Origin: CBDIHP01 sp965279195
Lineage (GTDB): Bacteria > Planctomycetota > Planctomycetia > Isosphaerales > Isosphaeraceae
Direction: 5' to 3'
Length of the DNA: 64,000 nucleotides
Assembly: GCA_965279195.1 (NCBI GenBank)
Contig: CBDIHP010000046.1
Span: forward strand, 1 to 64,000
The translations under genes were made by a program, and so were the position numbers. This document shows positions 61,050 through 64,000 of this stretch, piece by piece. The number at the start of each line of letters is the position of its first letter. Position 1 is the stretch's first letter. Under the pieces are notes generated by a model, which was not told the DNA's origin, did no database searches, and saw nothing but the letters and a program-made list of their open reading frames with translations.

Positions 61050-61703
61050 TCAATCCTCGACCGACCCGCAGCAGGCGATCGACTGCAACTGCTCGGGCGT
61101 GATCTCCACGGTCTTGGGGGGCAGGTTGGGGACGAGCTTGGGGTCGTACTTGGACCCGGCGGAGACCTGGACCATGGTGATCCGGACCTTGGTGGGGAAG
61201 AACTTCTCGTGGTCGGCCCGCTTGTGGGCGTGGCCGCCCCCGCCGCTGCCGTCCTTGATGACGAGGTCCATCTGCTTGATGCCCCGGTCCCAGAGGATGG
61301 AATCGTTCTCCCAGAACTTGCGCATCGAGACGTCGGACTCGTAGATTCCGGCCCTGGTGTAGAGACCCGTGCCGGTGCAGCCGTAGCCGTTCCCCTTGCC
61401 GTTGTTGGGGATGTAGCAGAGCGTCCAGGTGGTCTTCTCACCGCCCGGGGGCTTTTCGAGGATCTCCGCCCGGATGTGCACGGTGCCGTTGCGGTAATCG
61501 ACCGGCGCGGTCCAGTCCTTCGGCCGGTCGGGATTCAGCAGCGGCTCCTTCACATAGTAGTGGGACTTGCTCGGCTTCGAGGTGTCGGCGTCCTTCTTGG
61601 TGTAGGTGAAGGTCGCGTCGAACAGGACGAACTGTTCCGCTTGTGCCGATCGGGCGAATAGCAAGGCTACGAGGCCGAAGGTGCAGAGCGTGAGGCGATG
61701 CAT
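61050..61703 (-). CDS. Exported protein of unknown function
   Basis: A 217-residue protein with a signal peptide (MHRLTLCTFGLVALLFARSAQA, cleavage near 22). The mature part starts EQFVLFDATFTYTKKDADTS and includes aromatic-rich segments (KSHYYVKEPLLNPDRPKDW, TWTLCYIPNNGKGNGYGC) and a His/Gly cluster (GGGGHAHKRADHEKFF). It ends with a CC pair (SIACCGSVED). The beta-rich, polysaccharide-lyase/heparinase-like flavour is only an impression. Divergent from fliW across 675 bp. Confidence 0.8.
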   Translation of the reverse strand: MHRLTLCTFGLVALLFARSAQAEQFVLFDATFTYTKKDADTSKPSKSHYYVKEPLLNPDRPKDWTAPVDYRNGTVHIRAEILEKPPGGEKTTWTLCYIPNNGKGNGYGCTGTGLYTRAGIYESDVSMRKFWENDSILWDRGIKQMDLVIKDGSGGGGHAHKRADHEKFFPTKVRITMVQVSAGSKYDPKLVPNLPPKTVEITPEQLQSIACCGSVED

Positions 61704-62378
61704 CGTGTGACTCCGACCGGGGAGGCTGAATTGGGTTTGTTCCCTCAATTTCGCGCGCGCGTCGCCGGAGTCTGACGCGCCACGGCGTCGGTCGCAACAT
61801 CGGCCCGGTCCCGAACGGATTCGGACTGGATTGAATATTCCCCGTTGGTTCGTGACCGGGCCGGGTCCTGTGGGTTGTGCGGGGCAGGTCCCGGTCGATC
61901 GTGGCAGGGGGGGGCGCGACGGAGACAGCCGTACAGGCCCGACTGTTCGGTCCGGCTGATGTGTTGTAAATGCTGAATTGGTAGCGATTTGTGGCAGATC
62001 GATCTTCGCTGACTTTGGACCCAACTCGGGTCGGAGACGTTACGACCGGACTGACCGATGCAGGGCGTTCAGGTGGGCGGTCTGAGGGGGATTTCGTGGC
62101 CCTGGTACTTTGGGTCAAACACGGGGGCAGACGATATAACGGTCGGTCAAACCCGCCTTGAGTCTCCGCGAGGACCCGCGGGATCGGGGCGGGATTTGTG
62201 TCCGCGGGATGCGTCGTTGCCGCGTCGGCCGCGCCGCGGTCCGGTAGGAGCCGGCCCGAGGGGCAGCATCCCGAGGGAAACGGCCTGTCGGATGGTGGCG
62301 CGGGCCAGGTACCGCCGGCGAACGGGCAAGGGGGGAGCCTCCTTGAATCCCGCCCGGCGTCAAGGAGGGAAACAGGAA
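61704..62378. other. 675-bp divergent region upstream of fliW
   Basis: A possible plus-strand promoter: TATAAC at 62135-62140 with TTGGGT at 62110 (19-bp spacing). GGTCAAAC occurs at 62113 and again at 62145, flanking the -10. The left part should hold the minus-strand promoter. Two further AT-richer patches lie near 61830 and 61970. No coding region is credible. Confidence 0.4.
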
Positions 62379-62858
62379 GTGAACGTCATCACGACCCGCT
62401 TCGGCCTGATTCAAGTCCCGGAGACGGACATCGTCCGGATTCCGGAGGGCTTGGTCGGGTTCCGCTCGTTCACGCAGTATGTCCTGCATCCGGATCCGAT
62501 GGTGGCCGGCCTGACGTGGTTGCAATCCGTGACCGCGGCCGACCTGGCCTTCGCCCTGATCGCGCCCCCCCTGGCGGTCAGCGATTATCGGATCGAGCTC
62601 CGGCCGGGCGACCGGTCGGCGCTGGAGCTGGACGAGGAGCGCTCGGCGCTCACCTACGTGATCCTCAACCGCGGCGACGGGGGGGGGCTGACGGCCAACC
62701 TCCAGGGGCCGGTGGTCTTCAACATCGGGCGTCGGCTCGGCCGGCAACTGGTGCTGACCTCCAGCCGCTACGCGGTGCGGTTCCCACTCACCATGCCCGG
62801 CCTGGCCGTGGCCCCAACCGTGCTCCCCGGTCCGACGCCGCTCCGAGCGACGGCGTGA
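62379..62858 (+). CDS. fliW: Flagellar assembly factor FliW
   Basis: FliW binds flagellin and sequesters CsrA. The 159-residue protein has the family opening VITTRFGLIQVPETDIVRIPEGLVGF, the middle LTWLQSVTAADLAFALI, and a C-terminal LNRGDGGGLTANLQGPVVFNIG. GTG start at 62379 is decided by AAGGAGG at 62362-62368. csrA follows after 119 bp in the same direction. No other flagellar gene is in the window. Confidence 0.95.
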   Translation: MNVITTRFGLIQVPETDIVRIPEGLVGFRSFTQYVLHPDPMVAGLTWLQSVTAADLAFALIAPPLAVSDYRIELRPGDRSALELDEERSALTYVILNRGDGGGLTANLQGPVVFNIGRRLGRQLVLTSSRYAVRFPLTMPGLAVAPTVLPGPTPLRATA

Positions 62859-62977
62859 TCGTGGGGTTGACCGACACCGGCAACGAACCATCCCGAGCCC
62901 CGTCGTGGTACCCAAGCGCCCGGGCAAAGTGACCACGGACGGTCACAGGTCTCGTTGGCAGGAGGAAGGAGCCCAAG

Positions 62978-63244
62978 ATGCTGGTCCTGTCCCGTCACCG
63001 CGACGAAAGTATCATCATCGGCGATGACATCGTCATCACCGTGGTCGATATCCGGGGAGATAAGGTCCGATTGGGGATCGCGGCCCCCATCGAGATCTCC
63101 GTGCACCGGCAAGAGGTGTACGAGGCGATCCAGCGAGAGAACCGCCAGGCGAGCCGACTGGAACCCCAGGACGCCCGCCAGCTCGAACACCTCACCCCGC
63201 CCCTGCGGCGCGACCTCCGTCGCACCCGCACGGAAGGGATCTGA
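62978..63244 (+). CDS. csrA: Carbon storage regulator CsrA (copy 2)
   Basis: An 88-residue CsrA starting MLVLSRHRDESIIIGDDIVI, with the RNA-binding VRLGIAAPIEISVHRQEVY segment at about 41-59. The C-terminal tail (60-88) is longer and Arg/Glu-rich, unlike copy 1. AGGAGGAAGGAG precedes the ATG. Adjacency to fliW predicts a FliW-CsrA antagonist pair. Confidence 0.96.
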   Translation: MLVLSRHRDESIIIGDDIVITVVDIRGDKVRLGIAAPIEISVHRQEVYEAIQRENRQASRLEPQDARQLEHLTPPLRRDLRRTRTEGI

Positions 63245-63497
63245 GGCTCGGTTCGATCTCGACTCGGATCGCGAGGGGGGCGGCTTTCCCCGCCCTTTCA
63301 CCCCGACCTTCGTCAAAACCGATCGCCGGATGTTCCGACTCCCGGGGCCTCAAAACCCCCGGGGATCGGACCATCCGGCATCTCCGTTTTGATGGGTGGT
63401 GGGAGATGGGTCATGTGTCAGATGTGACCCGAGGCGAGATCGTCAGGGGTCGCCGAATCCCATCCACCATCGCTCGTCACCAATAAACCATTTTTGA
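63245..63497. other. 253-bp region with a bidirectional terminator
   Basis: Holds the hairpin at 63325-63379. The rest (63392-63497) is less GC-rich and ends in CCATTTTTGATCATCC just before the FHA stop. Nothing else recognised. Confidence 0.5.
63325..63391. terminator. Strong bidirectional terminator between csrA and the FHA gene
   Basis: Arms 63325-63347 and 63357-63379 pair over 23 positions with two mismatches around a 9-nt loop. CGTTTTG follows on the plus strand; AAAAC in the loop and CAAAACCG upstream suit the minus strand. Confidence 0.75.
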
Positions 63498-64000
63498 TCA
63501 TCCAAGCTCGATGATCTCATCATCCTCGTCGTCGAGCGGGATCAACTCGTCGTCGTCGTAGACCGCGTCGTAGCTCTCGAACGGGGAGGGGGCCGGGTCG
63601 GGCGAGGGCCAGTCCCCGGGGCGGCTGAGTGCGGTGGCATCGTCTTCGAGCAGGTAGTTCGGGTGGCCGGGGGCGACCGACGGCGTACCCAGGGGCGACG
63701 GGGCGGCGAAGCCGTTGCCGGGCGCGGGCATGAGTCCGAGCAGCCCGGGGGGCGGGCCGACGGGCTGGGCCGAGGGGGCCGGACCGTTGGTTTTTGCCCG
63801 GCGTCGGGCCAGGGCCTCCGACGGCGAGATTGCCTCGTCCGGCCCGAGGTAGACCCGGAACTTCCGGGAGCCCAGCGCGATCTTGTCCTCGGGCAGGAGC
63901 GCGGCCCAGCGGATCTTCTGGCCCTTCACGCTCGTCCCGTTCGTGCTGGCCAGGTCGCGGATCACCAGCAGGCCGTCGGTCTTGACGACCACGCAGTGCC
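63498..64000 (-). CDS. FHA-domain protein, C-terminal part (truncated by window end)
   Basis: The visible 167 residues start in the middle of an FHA domain (HC, then VVVKTDGLLVIRDLASTNGT, the signature STNGT with KFRVYLGP closing the fold). Then comes a Pro/Gly/Ala-rich linker (about 65-115) and a highly acidic end (DDDELIPLDDEDDEIIELG). FHA domains bind phosphothreonine peptides. The start lies beyond 64000, so the full protein is not visible. The GTG at 63992 is not the real start because the FHA fold must begin upstream. Confidence 0.9.
   Translation of the reverse strand, partial: HCVVVKTDGLLVIRDLASTNGTSVKGQKIRWAALLPEDKIALGSRKFRVYLGPDEAISPSEALARRRAKTNGPAPSAQPVGPPPGLLGLMPAPGNGFAAPSPLGTPSVAPGHPNYLLEDDATALSRPGDWPSPDPAPSPFESYDAVYDDDELIPLDDEDDEIIELG

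Overview
The window looks like chromosomal DNA of a planctomycete, most likely family Isosphaeraceae. The evidence is base composition (about two-thirds G+C outside the first 3.6 kb) and gene content: an ECF sigma factor followed by a vWA/anti-sigma-like membrane protein, a DUF1559 pilin-like protein, PmoA/DUF6807, DUF1571, a YxWxxW-type secreted protein, and many weakly conserved exported proteins. I saw no tRNA, rRNA, transposase, integrase, phage gene or CRISPR array.

Positions 1-3593 hold the most unusual feature: about 22 near-identical 163-bp AT-rich units (about 25% G+C by hand count). Each unit ends with a start codon and the first twelve codons of the adjacent ECF sigma gene. Only the last unit (ATG at 3555) reads into the sigma factor; the other 21 run into a stop two codons later and form 11-14 codon minigenes. 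Downstream (4234-7213) is a frameshifted vWA protein.

From 7.3 to 10.4 kb a minus-strand operon encodes an enolase-superfamily racemase, an M20 deacylase and a GNAT acyltransferase. This matches the known N-succinyl route for converting D- to L-amino acids. From 10.7 to 16.8 kb is a housekeeping block (proA, folP, LptE-like, BamD-like, recO, hypothetical). From 17 to 22.2 kb is the conserved phoH-pgpH-ybeY-corC set. A lipoprotein and a DUF1559 protein follow, then the PdeM/Lhr-like helicase pair (25-28.2 kb) and an uncharacterised MoxR ATPase operon (28.4-32.3 kb).

On the plus strand, 32.5-37.0 kb carries eutB, eutC, an amino-acid/amine permease and a metallophosphoesterase. Then come an MBL-fold hydrolase, DUF1571, rimI, a zinc-ribbon hypothetical, a PQQ-type propeller, purH and a very large Gly/Asn/Tyr-rich secreted protein (44.8-47.8 kb). 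A four-gene signalling operon (48.2-52.2 kb) joins a globin-coupled histidine kinase, a double receiver protein, a REC-PAS-kinase and a REC-ANTAR antiterminator. It is divergent from a promoter/hairpin/terminator unit that may be a small RNA or attenuated leader, followed by a BON protein, csrA, an M50 site-2 protease and a universal stress protein. The last 8 kb hold an FG-GAP-like membrane protein, small hypotheticals, PmoA, a fliW-csrA pair, and an FHA protein cut by the window end.

At least eight intergenic spaces carry long palindromic elements (arms 21-37 bp, several perfect). Two of them supply the TAG stop codon of a neighbouring gene and a third directly abuts one.
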